In this document: piece after piece, positions 34,293 through 42,318 of the stretch
How the letters are laid out: each line of letters starts with the position of its first letter
Numbering within the stretch: position 1 is the first letter of the stretch
Origin: Acidobacteriota bacterium
GTDB lineage: Bacteria; Acidobacteriota; Holophagae; Acanthopleuribacterales; Acanthopleuribacteraceae
Direction of reading: 5' to 3'
DNA length: 64,000 nucleotides
Assembly (NCBI GenBank): GCA_020637335.1
Contig: JACJWC010000011.1
Coordinates: forward strand, 1-64,000
Translations under genes and position numbers: made by a program
The notes under the pieces: generated by a model
Database searches by the model: none
Told to the model about the DNA's origin: nothing
What the model saw: the letters and a program-made list of their open reading frames with translations, nothing else

Positions 34293-34859
34293 ATGAGCCC
34301 TCACCAGATAAGGCAGTTTTATCGTCGTAATTTGCCGCATTATCATATTTCAGGTGCTGAATATTTCATTACCACACGATTAAGCGGTACGTTACCTATA
34401 AAGGACCAGCCCTTTTCCTTCGCAGAAATGGAGGCCCACCTGCATCAAACTATTGAAGGCCCCACTTGGCTGGCCAATCCGAAAGTCGCGCAGATCGTGT
34501 GGGATGCACTGATGTATCGTGATGGCAAGGTCTATGATTTACACGCAGCCTGTATCATGTCCAACCACCTGCACCTGGTCTTCAGACACTTGGTGGATTC
34601 TTCTGAAAGGGGCCCGCTTAGAAACAATTCGCTGCCAGGGATATTGCACTCGTTTAAACGAAAAACAGCAGTAGATGCCAACAAAGTGTTAAAGCGAAAA
34701 GGCGTGTTCTGGCAGGATGAAAGTTTTGATCGGGTCATTCGTTCCCAAACAGAATGGGAAAAAATCATTTACTACACCCTCAACAACCCAGTAAAAGCAA
34801 GCCTGGTCAAAAACTGGCAAGACTGGCCCTGGACCTACTGTAAATGGTCCAGAACCTGA
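34293..34859 (+). CDS. REP-associated tyrosine transposase (RAYT, Y1/IS200-like)
   Basis: This 188-aa HUH-type nuclease has RRNLPHYHISGAEYFITTRL at the N-terminus, the metal-binding HxH at H92/H94 (SNHLHLVFR) and a catalytic tyrosine in IIYYTLNNPVKA at Y160 or Y161. RAYTs cleave and join single-stranded REP hairpins and are domesticated relatives of IS200/IS605 transposases. They normally sit singly between REP sequences. That is the case here: GTGG-headed hairpins lie at 33994-34070 and 34983-35005, and many more copies occur elsewhere in the window. The gene is intact with ATG at 34293 and a weak GGA ribosome site. It is not flanked by inverted repeats of its own, so it is not a typical insertion sequence. 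Confidence 0.92.
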   Translation: MSPHQIRQFYRRNLPHYHISGAEYFITTRLSGTLPIKDQPFSFAEMEAHLHQTIEGPTWLANPKVAQIVWDALMYRDGKVYDLHAACIMSNHLHLVFRHLVDSSERGPLRNNSLPGILHSFKRKTAVDANKVLKRKGVFWQDESFDRVIRSQTEWEKIIYYTLNNPVKASLVKNWQDWPWTYCKWSRT

Positions 34860-34982
34860 GCAACCCAAAAAAATATTGCGGGGTTTTCACAATATAGGCA
34901 AAACCCCACACTTTGGCCCATCCCAGAGTCACGACAACAACCCAACCCGGTTCAATGCCCGAATTTAGTAAATATTCGTCTC

Positions 34983-35005
34983 CCCGGGTAACCTACCCGG
35001 GCCAC
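34983..35005 (-). repeat. GTGG-headed REP-like hairpin downstream of RAYT
   Basis: Same CCGGGTAACCTACCCGG stem as 33994-34015, followed by GCCAC. It lies 123 bp after the transposase stop. Confidence 0.88.
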
Positions 35006-35050
35006 AACAAAAGCTAGCCCACCGCTTGAATTCTCAACATCGATTTCTCC

Positions 35051-35500
35051 TTATTGGGCAAGGAAGGCTTGCAACCAATCTTGCAACCTTTGAATCATTT
35101 GCGTAAACGCCTGCGGATCCTGCCCTTTGAGGAAATTTTCACCTTCTGGGTTCAGCGCGGTCAGCGTTTGTTTCCAGATCAGGCGCGAGCCCGCATTTTC
35201 TTCCGTCAGATGAATATCATAACGGATGACCCGAACCCGGTTCGTGCGAATGAACTGGATGTGGTCATTGGGTTGATACGCGGAGATGACCCAGACATCG
35301 GTTCCGAATTGCGGGTCCTCGGTGGTGAAAATGCCGTCCTGCTCGGCCAGGCCCGAGGCCAGGAAAATGATGTCGCATTGCCAACCGGGCACCCACTCGA
35401 ATTCGCGCACAGGGCACAGAAGCGGAAAGATTTCGTGTTTGGGCTGGGCCAGCCACATTTCACCGGACCATGCGGTTCTGAACTGGTTTTTGCTGGACAT
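35051..35500 (-). CDS. SRPBCC/START-like domain protein
   Basis: This 149-aa protein has the layout of polyketide-cyclase/AHSA1-like ligand-binding folds: a beta-rich body (WSGEMWLAQPKHEIFPLLCP, then VREFEWVPGWQCD and a DPQFGTDVWVISAYQP strand) and a long C-terminal helix (QDPQAFTQMIQRLQDWLQAFL). Such proteins hold hydrophobic ligands in a deep pocket; the ligand here is unknown. AGGAGG lies just upstream of the ATG. It is divergent from mscS, with about 125 bp between the two starts. Confidence 0.8.
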   Translation of the reverse strand: MSSKNQFRTAWSGEMWLAQPKHEIFPLLCPVREFEWVPGWQCDIIFLASGLAEQDGIFTTEDPQFGTDVWVISAYQPNDHIQFIRTNRVRVIRYDIHLTEENAGSRLIWKQTLTALNPEGENFLKGQDPQAFTQMIQRLQDWLQAFLAQ

Positions 35501-35624
35501 ATTGTCCTCCTTTTCTAGCGGTCTGATCTCAGACTAAAGGGTGAAGTAATAGGCAGGTCAAGCCGGAAAGCCAAAAAAATCGGGTTAGACTAAAAAGACA
35601 ACAGCGTAAAAGAAGGAGGTCCTC

Positions 35625-36425
35625 TTGAATCAATGGCAAGATTTTGAACAGTACCTGCCGCTCGTTTGGAGTATCGGCAAAGCAATCCTCATTCTCATCC
35701 TCGGTTGGTTGATTTCCAAATGGGGCAGACGAATTACGCGCAAAGCGTTTGCGTTCCGTAACCTGGATCCGGTTCTGGGCGGCTTTATCGGCAGTTTGGT
35801 CCAATACGCCATTCTGGCCGCCACGGTGATTACCTCATTGGGCGCGGTCGGGATTCAAACGACAAGTTTGGTCGCGATTTTTGCCAGTGCGGGCTTGGCA
35901 ATCGGTTTGGCTTTGCAGGGCAGCCTGGGCAATTTTGCCAGTGGCGTCTTAATCCTGTTTTTTCGGCCCTTTAACTTGGGCAACAAGGTAACCGCTGGCG
36001 GTCATACCGGCAAAGTGGAAGATATTGGGCTGTTTGCTACGACTCTGCTGACGCCGAGCAATGAGCGAATCATGATCCCCAACAGCGCGATCATGTCGAA
36101 CCCGATCACCAACTTTTCAGCGACAGGCACTCTACGCGCAACCATCGAGGTAGGTGTGGCCTATGGCAGCGATGTGGAAAAGGTTCGGGCTACCCTGCTG
36201 AAAGCGGTTTTATCCGTTCCTCAAATCCTGAGCGACCCCGAACCCAAAGTCCATTTCAATGGATTGGGTGCCAGTTCGCTGGATTTCTGGTTGTTGGTCT
36301 GGTCCGACACAGCAGATTTTTTTGACATGCAAAACCATGTGCGGACTGCGGTTTACAACGAACTCAATGCAGCGAACATCGAAATCCCGTTCAACCAAAT
36401 CGTCGTGCATCAGGCCCAGGCCTGA
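35625..36425 (+). CDS. mscS: Small-conductance mechanosensitive channel MscS
   Basis: This 266-aa inner-membrane channel releases solutes on osmotic downshock. There are three N-terminal membrane helices at about 12-30, 57-80 and 84-110. The third is the glycine/alanine-rich pore helix (FASAGLAIGLALQGSLGNFA, ~86-105). The beta domain follows with FFRPFNLGNKV and the IPNSAIMSNPITNFS signature (~145-160), then the alpha/beta cytoplasmic domain. Length and topology match E. coli MscS. Start is TTG at 35625, supported by AGGAGG five bases upstream. It is convergent with the 2OG oxygenase gene, only 5 bp apart, so transcripts may overlap. Confidence 0.93.
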   Translation: MNQWQDFEQYLPLVWSIGKAILILILGWLISKWGRRITRKAFAFRNLDPVLGGFIGSLVQYAILAATVITSLGAVGIQTTSLVAIFASAGLAIGLALQGSLGNFASGVLILFFRPFNLGNKVTAGGHTGKVEDIGLFATTLLTPSNERIMIPNSAIMSNPITNFSATGTLRATIEVGVAYGSDVEKVRATLLKAVLSVPQILSDPEPKVHFNGLGASSLDFWLLVWSDTADFFDMQNHVRTAVYNELNAANIEIPFNQIVVHQAQA

Positions 36426-36430
36426 GGCTT

Positions 36431-37123
36431 TTAAGTTCGGGCATCGTGGAAGATGATGCCCAGGCAATGGCGCGCGCCGCGGGTCAGGCGGCTGACCCCA
36501 TGGCGCATTTTGACCCGATGGTAGCCCCGTGTTCCTTTCCCCGGAAAATGGTTAACGGCAAAGATGACCGCCTGACCTTGGGTCAGGGCGACGACCTCGG
36601 CGCGCGATTGGCGGCGCGGGCGCTGTTCGACCAAAACGAATTCACCTCCCTCAAACGATTCTCCCGGTTGATTGAGCAAGAACGCCATTTGTAGCGGAAA
36701 CACATTCTCGCCGTAGAGGTCCTGATGCAGGCAGTTAAAGTCATCCGGCCCATAACGCAGCAGGAGCGGGGTCGCTTTATCCTGACCTGAGGCTCGGCAG
36801 GTGGCCAGAAACTCGGCATGGGTGTTGGGAAATCGCGTATCGATACGCAACTGTTCGTGCCAAAGATTGGCTACCTCGGCCAGCGGTTCGTACCATAATG
36901 TGCGTAGTTCGGCCACGCGATCGGGCAAGGGATAACGGAAGTACTGGTACTCACCGCGCCCATAAGCATGGCGTTGCATCACCACCCGTTTGCGAAAGTG
37001 GTCCTGGTCGTAAAAAGCAATCATTTCGCTGCATTCCGCGGCAGTAAGCAGCGGTCCCACCACAGTGAAACCGCGTTCGCACAAGGCGTTTTTATGGGCT
37101 TCAGTCCACAGGGTTGGCGGCAT
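36431..37123 (-). CDS. 2-oxoglutarate/Fe(II) oxygenase, Oxygenase-NA (DUF2086)-like, paired with Ada
   Basis: This ~230-aa protein has the double-stranded beta-helix iron site: HQD in NCLHQDLYGENVF, a distal histidine in RHGVSRL and a downstream arginine for 2-oxoglutarate. The arrangement (TRFPNTHAEFLATC, then PLLLRYGPDDFNCL) resembles a family annotated as acting on alkylated DNA. Position supports this, because the gene follows ada and its start lies inside the ada 3' end. I choose ATG 37121-37123 (MPPTLWTEAHKNALC), with GGGAG 7 bases upstream and a 23-bp overlap with ada. The longer frame to 37192 adds an unlikely leader. A protein hydroxylase activity is the alternative. Confidence 0.85.
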   Translation of the reverse strand: MPPTLWTEAHKNALCERGFTVVGPLLTAAECSEMIAFYDQDHFRKRVVMQRHAYGRGEYQYFRYPLPDRVAELRTLWYEPLAEVANLWHEQLRIDTRFPNTHAEFLATCRASGQDKATPLLLRYGPDDFNCLHQDLYGENVFPLQMAFLLNQPGESFEGGEFVLVEQRPRRQSRAEVVALTQGQAVIFAVNHFPGKGTRGYHRVKMRHGVSRLTRGARHCLGIIFHDART

Positions 37124-38192
37124 GGGTTGACTCCCGATCGAGTAGTTTCTTTTTGCGTTTGACGCCCCAGCGGTAACCGCTGACCTCGCCATTGGCGCGG
37201 ATCACCCGATGACAGGGCACAATGACGGCCAATCGATTTTGTGAACAGGCCTGTGCAACGGCACGCGCGGATTTGGGTTTGCCGATTTTGGCCGCGATTT
37301 CACTGTAGGTCGCCGTTTCGCCAAGGGGAATCCTTTGCAGCGCTTGCCAGACCAGGCGCTGAAAGGCGGTACCTTGAATATCGAGCGGCAAGCTGGGATC
37401 AGGAGCCTGACCTTGCTCCAAGACAGCAAAAACAGCGTTCAACCAGGTTTGAAAGGTGTCCTGGGTGGATTGTCGATCCGCATAGGGCAGCGCTGCTTCA
37501 AATTCGGTTTGTAGCTGGTCGGGGTCATCGCCCAGACTGATCCAACACACACCGCGTTCGGTAGCCGCTACCAGCGCCCAGCCCAAGGGGCAGGCACGGA
37601 CAGCCCACTGGATACGTTCACCGCGACCGCCTTTTTGGAACACGCGGGGCGCCATGTTTAGGTGACTTTGGGCGTCCTCATAAAAACGGCTGCTGGCCTG
37701 GTACCCGCTGTCGTAGATGACGTCTGTTACCCGCGTTTCCTGGGTCAAACCTTCGCGCATGCGCTGGGTCTGAATGGCTTTGCTATAGGCTTTGGGACTA
37801 ATGCCGACCCGTTTCTTAAAGACGCGTTGAAAATGGAATGGGCTCATATTTGCCTGTTCGGCCAGTTCGTTCAGGCTGGGCGGGGTTTCCGCCGTTTCCA
37901 ACACACGGCAGGCATTGGCAATCAGCTTGATGTGTGCATCGATTTGTTCGGGTCGACACCTTTTGCAGGGACGGAACCCGGCCAATCGGGCCGCTTCGAT
38001 GGTGTGAAAAAATTCGAGATTTTTGCGCAGGGGCATGCGGGCAGGACAACCGGGACTACAAAACACGCCCGTAGTTTTCACTCCGAAATAAAACTGCCCA
38101 ATTTGGCTTTTGTCCTTGGCCAGGACTGCCTGCCAACACGCCTCATCAAATTCCATGTCGACTTGATTCCCAATTTGTTCGAGGATATGCAT
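37101..38192 (-). CDS. ada: Ada: alkylation-response regulator and O6-methylguanine-DNA methyltransferase
   Basis: This 363-aa protein contains three parts. A zinc/phosphotriester-repair domain has the four cysteines C45, C49, C76 and C79 (FCSPGCP, PCKRCRPE). An AraC-type helix-turn-helix follows (~95-185, PSLNELAEQANMSPFHFQRV). The C-terminal alkyltransferase has the active-site motif IVPCHRVI. Methyl transfer to the N-terminal cysteine turns Ada into an activator of repair genes, so it probably regulates its own operon, which includes the overlapping oxygenase gene. ATG 38190-38192 has AAGGAG about 6 bases upstream. All key residues are present and the length is normal. Confidence 0.95.
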   Translation of the reverse strand: MHILEQIGNQVDMEFDEACWQAVLAKDKSQIGQFYFGVKTTGVFCSPGCPARMPLRKNLEFFHTIEAARLAGFRPCKRCRPEQIDAHIKLIANACRVLETAETPPSLNELAEQANMSPFHFQRVFKKRVGISPKAYSKAIQTQRMREGLTQETRVTDVIYDSGYQASSRFYEDAQSHLNMAPRVFQKGGRGERIQWAVRACPLGWALVAATERGVCWISLGDDPDQLQTEFEAALPYADRQSTQDTFQTWLNAVFAVLEQGQAPDPSLPLDIQGTAFQRLVWQALQRIPLGETATYSEIAAKIGKPKSARAVAQACSQNRLAVIVPCHRVIRANGEVSGYRWGVKRKKKLLDRESTHAANPVD

Positions 38193-38294
38193 AACTCAGC
38201 TCCTTTCGACGGTCTGGAGCAAAGTTAGACCCTTTCTGCAACCATAACACCCCGCATCTTGCGTTCAAATTTTTTTCAGTATTTGGAGACCTGC

Positions 38295-38903
38295 ATGCTC
38301 GCATTGACCTTGCTTTTGTTATTTCAGGACGCGCCCAGCTTCTCCTTTGAAGCGGAATTGAGCAAACTCAAGGCAGGAGACCCCAAGGTCAACTATCAAG
38401 CCTTGCGCATGGAGTGGGCCAAAACACCCGGCTACAATCCCTACGGCATAAAAGCATCCGAAACGCTGGGTGAAATTTTTGACCAAATAGAAGCGGGCGA
38501 ATTGGATAAGGCCGAAGCCCGGGTGAAAACCCTTTTGGATCAGAACTATTTGAACCCGCGCACCCACATGTGTGCGATTTACCTGTACCGAAAAATGGGC
38601 AAACCCGAATTGGAAACCTTTCATTCGGAGGTCATGATCGGCCTGCACAAATCGATCTGGGAACCGGACGGCTGTGAAGATGCGGATCATCCTTGCGTTG
38701 TCCTCAGTGTAGATGAGGAATATTTTTTCTGCGACCTGCTTGATTTGGAAGTGAAATCGCAGGAGTTAAGCCAATGCGGCGATGTGCCCTGCGATTTATT
38801 AAAGGTTTTTGATGCGGAATCGGGTCAGACCATAGACATGTATTTCGATATCTCACTGCCGCAGAATTTTTTGCTCAAAGAAATTACCCGGCCCAAAGAA
38901 TGA
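38295..38903 (+). CDS. Exported DUF4919-like protein
   Basis: This ~202-aa protein has a short hydrophobic leader (MLALTLLLLFQDAPS) and a mature body with charged helices followed by VMIGLHKSIWEPDGCEDADHP and VDEEYFFCDLLDL, which resembles DUF4919-type proteins. Function unknown. I take ATG 38295, since GGAG lies 6 bases upstream, rather than the earlier ATG at 38259, which has no site. Four cysteines in the C-terminal third may form disulphides. It is divergent from ada and convergent with the TPR gene, with a single base between the stops. Confidence 0.7.
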   Translation: MLALTLLLLFQDAPSFSFEAELSKLKAGDPKVNYQALRMEWAKTPGYNPYGIKASETLGEIFDQIEAGELDKAEARVKTLLDQNYLNPRTHMCAIYLYRKMGKPELETFHSEVMIGLHKSIWEPDGCEDADHPCVVLSVDEEYFFCDLLDLEVKSQELSQCGDVPCDLLKVFDAESGQTIDMYFDISLPQNFLLKEITRPKE

Positions 38904-38904
38904 C

Positions 38905-40446
38905 TCAGGGTCGGCACGGCGATTGGGCAAAATGCGCCAACCCGCGCTTCAGCTGGTCAACCAGATCGGCCGATCCGGCCTTTTGGGCCAGTTCGATGGC
39001 CCGTTCTTGTTCCATCAAGGCCTGTTCACAGTTCCCTAACTCCGCTTGCACCATGGCAAGCGTCTGATGGACTTCATAATTCTCTGAGTCTGCTTGATCA
39101 ACCAAGAGGAGCAGCGCTCTGGACCCATCGCGTAAGGTTCGGTCGGGGACCGCAGCCAGGAATCGGCCGCAGGTATGGGCCAGCGGGAAATAGCCGAGAA
39201 TCAGCTCATTGGGCAGGCTTTGAATACAGCGCGCCACTTCTGGCAGGCGATTTTGGTCCAGGAGCAGATTGATGAGACCCAAAGCGGCACTGGCCGATTT
39301 CAGGTCCGTGAGCAATTGACGGTAAATGGCCTCTGCTTCAGTTGGTTTTTGCAGTTGGATTTTGGATTGGGCCAGGTAAAGGCCGGCCAGCTCATCTTTT
39401 GGGTTGCGGCCCCAAGCGATGGCAAATTGGGACTCGGCCAAGACCACGTCACCGCGTCGCAAGGCGGTTAAGCCGCGATTATACGGCAGGGTCTGCAAAT
39501 CTGGATTGAGCGATTCGGCACGCGAAAAGGCCTGCAGAGCTGATTCATAATTGCCCATTTCGCTGAAGGCTGCGCCCAGATTTAACCAACCTTCCGCATT
39601 GGCACCATCTAATTGTAAAAGGGCACTGAACTGGGCTGCAGCATCCTGGAACCGACCGGCCGCAAATGCTTTTTTGCCCTCTGCCAGGTAATTGGAAACG
39701 CTAACTTTGAGCGTTTCAATGCTGTCCAGCAAAGGATCTGGCTCACGGATCCCGACCTTGCCGGCCAGCGCCAGGTATTTTTTGGCTTCATCCATTTGGC
39801 CTAAACCGCGGTAGGCCAAACCCAGTCCGTAATTTAAGCGGTTGGCTTGGGGAACAAGGCTCAAAGCAGTTTGATAGTGTTCCAAGGCTGACTGCCATTG
39901 CTCATTTTGCAAGGCGATTTCGCCCAGACCTGCATGCGAAGCGGCCGATTGGGGATTGAGGGTCAAGGCTTTCTCAAAGGCACTTTTGGCCAAATCCAAC
40001 TTATTTTCCAGAAAAAACATTTGGCCCATCTGGACCAATAATGCGGGATAGTCTTGGCGCAACAGCAGGCCTGCTTCTTGAAAATAATGCAAGGCCAATT
40101 CATTCAACCCTTCCTGCCGATACACGCACGCCATCAGGTAAACCCATTCAAAACGAGCAGGTTGTAGCAGTATCGCATTTTTGTAACAGGCCAATGCGGT
40201 GGCATTGAGTTCGTAGGCTTGGAAATAGCCGCCGGCCGTTCCAAAAGCTTGGCCCAACTCATTTAGGGTTTTATCGCCTTCCAATTTGAAATCGACTATG
40301 GATAACTTGACTTGGTCCAATTGCTCCTGAACCGGTTTTTCAAGGTGGCTTAAATCGACCAGCGGGACTGGAAATAAGCCTTCAACGGGTAAATCCCAAT
40401 GCGCTGAAGGATCCTGTTGAAAAATGCACAACCACAAAACCCACAT
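38905..40446 (-). CDS. Exported tetratricopeptide-repeat protein
   Basis: This 513-aa protein consists of at least ten TPR units from ~55 onward. Clear ones are ATALACYKNAILLQPARFEW, KSAFEKALTLNPQSAASHAG and SALQAFSRAESLNPDL; the A/G-A-P spacing is regular at 34 residues. TPR arrays act as protein-binding scaffolds. A very short leader (MWVLWLCIFQQ) suggests export. GAAGGAGG lies before the ATG. It is divergent from the CRTAC1 gene (86 bp between starts). TPR and CRTAC1 proteins are often neighbours, so a shared extracellular or periplasmic role is plausible but unproven. Confidence 0.85.
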   Translation of the reverse strand: MWVLWLCIFQQDPSAHWDLPVEGLFPVPLVDLSHLEKPVQEQLDQVKLSIVDFKLEGDKTLNELGQAFGTAGGYFQAYELNATALACYKNAILLQPARFEWVYLMACVYRQEGLNELALHYFQEAGLLLRQDYPALLVQMGQMFFLENKLDLAKSAFEKALTLNPQSAASHAGLGEIALQNEQWQSALEHYQTALSLVPQANRLNYGLGLAYRGLGQMDEAKKYLALAGKVGIREPDPLLDSIETLKVSVSNYLAEGKKAFAAGRFQDAAAQFSALLQLDGANAEGWLNLGAAFSEMGNYESALQAFSRAESLNPDLQTLPYNRGLTALRRGDVVLAESQFAIAWGRNPKDELAGLYLAQSKIQLQKPTEAEAIYRQLLTDLKSASAALGLINLLLDQNRLPEVARCIQSLPNELILGYFPLAHTCGRFLAAVPDRTLRDGSRALLLLVDQADSENYEVHQTLAMVQAELGNCEQALMEQERAIELAQKAGSADLVDQLKRGLAHFAQSPCRP

Positions 40447-40532
40447 GCCTTTACCCTCCTTCGGCCAAGCATAACATTGGCCATTTCCCTTTGCTGAATA
40501 TGTTAAGTTAAGGACCTTTCCGCGAGGTGTTT

Positions 40533-42170
40533 ATGCTTCTGTGCTTTTGGCTCTGGGTTCAATCGGACCCGCTCTTCATTGAAAAAGCAGAAGAGTCGGG
40601 TTTGGCCTTTCAGTACTGCAATGGTGCTTATGGAAACTACTGGTTTCCCGAGATTACCGGCGGTGGCGTGGCCCTTTTGGACTTTGACCAAGATGGCGAT
40701 CTCGACGTGTTTTTGATCCAAGCAACCTGGCTCGGCCCTGAATCCGAAAAGAACAAGGCATGGGTTCCATGCACACCCCAAGGTGGCCGGCTATTTAAGA
40801 ATCTGGGCAATCCGCTTCAGTTTGAGGATGTTACAAGCAAAGCCGGCATTGCGACACGCGGATATGGTCAGGGCGTGGCCGTTGGCGACGTCAATGCCGA
40901 TGGCTGGCCGGATCTCTACATCACCCAATTCGGCAGCAATGAACTGTGGCTCAACCAAAAGGATGGCACTTTCAAAGATGCGACCGAATCGTTTGGGCTC
41001 AAGGATGGCGGCTGGTCGACCAGTGCGACTTTTTTGGATTACGACCGCGATGGGTTTGAAGACCTCTATGTTTGCCACTACGTAGATTATGCAATTAGCC
41101 ACGCCCCCACCTGCTACGCGACGAACAGCGCCCAGGATTATTGCGGACCTGACTGCTGTCCCGCCACCCAGGATAGTCTCTACCACAATGAAAAAGGCCA
41201 AGGCTTTACCAATGTGAGTGCCCTGCTCACGGGATTTGAAAAGGGCGCGGGTTTGGGGGTGGTCAGCTTGGATGCCAATGGTGATCTCTGGCCCGATCTG
41301 TATGTGGCAAATGATGGCGACGCCAATCATTTGCTCATCAACAGTGGCAAGGGCACCTTCAGTGACGAAGCCTTGTTTTCAGGCCTGGCCGTCAACGCCA
41401 GTGGTAGTCCAGAAGCCAGCATGGGCATTGCCAGCGGCGATTTTGATCGCGATGGCGATGAAGACCTATTTCTCACCCATCTGGATGGGGAAACCAACAC
41501 GCTCTACCGCAATGCCGGTGGCGGCGATTTCCAGGACCGCACAGCGGCAATGGGTTTGGCGGGCCCCAGTTTGCCGTACACCGGGTTCGGGACCCAATTT
41601 GTCGATTTGGACAACGATGGCTGGCTCGATTTGGTCTGTTTTAACGGGGCCGTTCACTCTCAGGTCGGCATTTCACCAGACCATGGTGCCCTTAAACAAA
41701 AAAACCTGATTTTTATGTCGCTTTCAGGTACGAAGTTTGCGGAATCTACGGCACGGGGTGGGGCAGCCTTTCAGGTGCCCAGCGTGAGTCGAGGTGCCGC
41801 TTTTGGGGATCTGGACAACGATGGTGATAGCGACATCATTGTCAGCCAACTCAATGCACCCGTCAGCCTGTTTCTCAATCAAGTGGGCCAAAAACAACCC
41901 TGGATCGGGGTACACCTGTTAAATGCCAAGGGTCTGGATGCGCTCGGTGCAAAGGTGGAAGCCAAGATGGAAACCGGGCCTAGCCAGTTCCGCTGGGTGC
42001 GCCGTGATGGCTCTTATGCCTCGAGCAATGACCCGCGTCTCCTGTTTGGATTGGGCGAGCAAAAGTTAAAAGCCCTGATCATTACCTGGCCAGACGCAAG
42101 TCAGGAACGATTGGAAGCGCCTGCCCTGAATCGCTATCACCGCCTAACCCAAAAGTCTTCCAAAAATTAA
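40533..42170 (+). CDS. CRTAC1/ASPIC-UnbV family FG-GAP repeat protein
   Basis: This 545-aa exported protein has seven FG-GAP/VCBS calcium-type loops: DFDQDGDLDVF, DVNADGWPDLY, DYDRDGFEDLY, DANGDLWPDLY, DFDRDGDEDLF, DLDNDGWLDLV and DLDNDGDSDII. Together these predict a seven-bladed beta-propeller. A cysteine-rich loop (PTCYATNSAQDYCGPDCCPA, ~190-210) and a C-terminal ASPIC/UnbV domain (LLNAKGLDALGAKV onward) complete the family layout. Function is unknown; members are secreted and probably bind calcium and partners. I use ATG 40533, with GAGG 7 bases upstream; a GTG two codons earlier would touch that site. A terminator follows at 42276. Confidence 0.9.
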   Translation: MLLCFWLWVQSDPLFIEKAEESGLAFQYCNGAYGNYWFPEITGGGVALLDFDQDGDLDVFLIQATWLGPESEKNKAWVPCTPQGGRLFKNLGNPLQFEDVTSKAGIATRGYGQGVAVGDVNADGWPDLYITQFGSNELWLNQKDGTFKDATESFGLKDGGWSTSATFLDYDRDGFEDLYVCHYVDYAISHAPTCYATNSAQDYCGPDCCPATQDSLYHNEKGQGFTNVSALLTGFEKGAGLGVVSLDANGDLWPDLYVANDGDANHLLINSGKGTFSDEALFSGLAVNASGSPEASMGIASGDFDRDGDEDLFLTHLDGETNTLYRNAGGGDFQDRTAAMGLAGPSLPYTGFGTQFVDLDNDGWLDLVCFNGAVHSQVGISPDHGALKQKNLIFMSLSGTKFAESTARGGAAFQVPSVSRGAAFGDLDNDGDSDIIVSQLNAPVSLFLNQVGQKQPWIGVHLLNAKGLDALGAKVEAKMETGPSQFRWVRRDGSYASSNDPRLLFGLGEQKLKALIITWPDASQERLEAPALNRYHRLTQKSSKN

Positions 42171-42275
42171 TTTGGCCCTTTTTCTGACTTTTTGGCGCGT
42201 GTAGGGATAAAGGGACTTTGCAAAATGGGCGCGGTCAGGGCAGATCAGCCCATTTGGATGTCCAACAACAAAAAA

Positions 42276-42299
42276 GCCCCGGAACGGTCCGGGGCTTTT
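42276..42299. terminator. Bidirectional rho-independent terminator
   Basis: An 8-bp stem GCCCCGGA/TCCGGGGC with ACGG loop is flanked by an A-run on the left and TTTT on the right. It lies between the convergent CRTAC1 and glutamine synthetase genes and can serve both. Confidence 0.9.
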
Positions 42300-42318
42300 C
42301 CTCCTCAGTGGGTTCGGA

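Noticed and set aside
34293..34859. IS200/IS605 insertion sequence
   Set aside because: There is no tnpB and no element-type left and right ends. The single gene between REP hairpins fits a RAYT better.
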